A stretch of DNA of 11,954 nucleotides from Candidatus Gastranaerophilales bacterium (GTDB lineage: Bacteria > Cyanobacteriota > Vampirovibrionia > Gastranaerophilales > Gastranaerophilaceae). The notes under the pieces were generated by a model. That model was not told the origin of the DNA, did no database searches, and saw nothing but the letters and a program-made list of their open reading frames with translations. Made by a program: the position numbers and the translations under genes. Location of the stretch: positions 1 to 11,954 of the forward strand of contig CAJULR010000050.1 of NCBI GenBank assembly GCA_910587375.1, read 5' to 3'. How positions within the stretch are numbered: position 1 is the stretch's first letter; the number at the start of each line of letters is the position of its first letter. Of this stretch, positions 11,564 to 11,954 are shown in pieces.

Positions 11564-11954
11564 TTATAATGCGGCATTATTCAAATTTAATTTATCATTT
11601 GAATTTTGATTTGAAGCCGCAGAATCTTGTTTTTTATTTAAAATCTGCTTAAACTCACTAAATTCGTACTTTTGCACAAGAAATTCGGCTACTTTTGACT
11701 TTTCAAGCCAAAATTTCGGAATATTTTCAAGCCACTTAAGCGCTTCTTCTCTGCTAAAATTCTGTGGATTAGCACTCATTGCGCTAATTTTCTCTCTTTC
11801 TTCCAAAATCTTTCTCGTTTCTTCAACACCCGGTGTTCGCTTGTTGGGCAAATCTTTCTGCATGTTTTGTCTTCCAAAATCCTTACCGTTTTTGGGATTC
11901 CCCCCCTCTTTTCCAAAAGAAAAAATTGCTTTTTGTTCTTTTTTTTCTTTTTTA
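11564..11954 (-). CDS. Replication initiator-like protein, C-terminal part (same gene as 521-1)
   Basis: This is the C-terminal remainder of the junction-spanning gene. Positions 11846-11564 follow directly on position 1, and 11847-11954 duplicate 1-108. The unique part starts with a GVEETRKILEE segment, then a helical region (REEALKWLENIP, LEKSKVAEFLVQKYEFSEF) and a polar, Asn-rich tail ending at TAA (11566-11564). In lambda O-like proteins the C-terminal domain contacts helicase or helicase loader, and this compact helical domain could do the same, but I recognise no specific motif. The Met at residue 169 (17/11863) could be an internal start but has no clear ribosome binding site, so the full-length reading is preferred. 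Confidence 0.75.
   Translation of the reverse strand, partial: KKEKKEQKAIFSFGKEGGNPKNGKDFGRQNMQKDLPNKRTPGVEETRKILEEREKISAMSANPQNFSREEALKWLENIPKFWLEKSKVAEFLVQKYEFSEFKQILNKKQDSAASNQNSNDKLNLNNAAL
11847..11954. repeat. Terminal direct repeat, right copy (circle overlap)
   Basis: Exact second copy of bases 1-108. A circular permutation from terminally redundant virion DNA could also give such an overlap. That alternative still implies a circular map. Confidence 0.93.

Noticed and set aside
1..11954. tRNA or rRNA genes
   Set aside because: No cloverleaf with a recognisable T-loop motif and no rRNA-like sequence was seen on either strand.

Overview
The window is almost certainly one complete circular DNA element. 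Its last 108 bases (11847-11954) repeat its first 108 exactly, which gives a unit length of 11,846 bp. One minus-strand gene stays open and in frame only if the ends are joined across this overlap. The DNA is A+T-rich, uses standard stop codons including TGA, and has AAGGAG-type ribosome binding sites. This suggests a low-GC bacterial host, but I cannot name the host from the sequence.

The element looks like a stripped-down podovirus or a capsid-forming satellite. Nearly all genes lie on the minus strand, so the order below follows transcription from high to low coordinates. A late region starts at a predicted promoter near 11330-11357. It continues through a possible small membrane protein, a LuxR-type HTH protein, a nozzle/stabilisation-like beta-propeller protein, a 59-aa unknown, a head-tail adaptor, a GNAT-like protein, the HK97-fold major capsid protein and a scaffold-like protein. 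Two intrinsic terminators follow, then a structured 335-bp non-coding stretch. The packaging block comes next: small terminase, portal, large terminase and a small membrane/coiled-coil protein.

Replication is probably driven by a 267-aa winged-helix initiator that spans the circle junction. Its coding sequence carries three copies of a 12-13 bp iteron followed by a purine/A-rich tract, the same layout as the lambda origin inside gene O. Divergent from it, on the plus strand, are a very short promoter-terminator unit (about 40 nt) and a gene for an HTH plus coiled-coil DNA-binding protein preceded by 20-bp tandem repeats. That protein is a candidate partition or copy-control factor.

A plus-strand cargo gene (7772-8233) with its own near-consensus promoter and intrinsic terminator sits inside the virion cassette. 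It encodes a three-helix membrane protein resembling the RipA-like family and looks like a moron.

I see no DNA polymerase, helicase, integrase, endolysin, tail fibre, tailspike or internal ejection proteins. The element therefore has a head, a packaging motor and a connector but no obvious lysis or adsorption genes. It could depend on a helper phage, or it could be an unusually small virus whose missing functions are in the unrecognised small genes. No homology search could be run; family names come from motif and pattern recognition.
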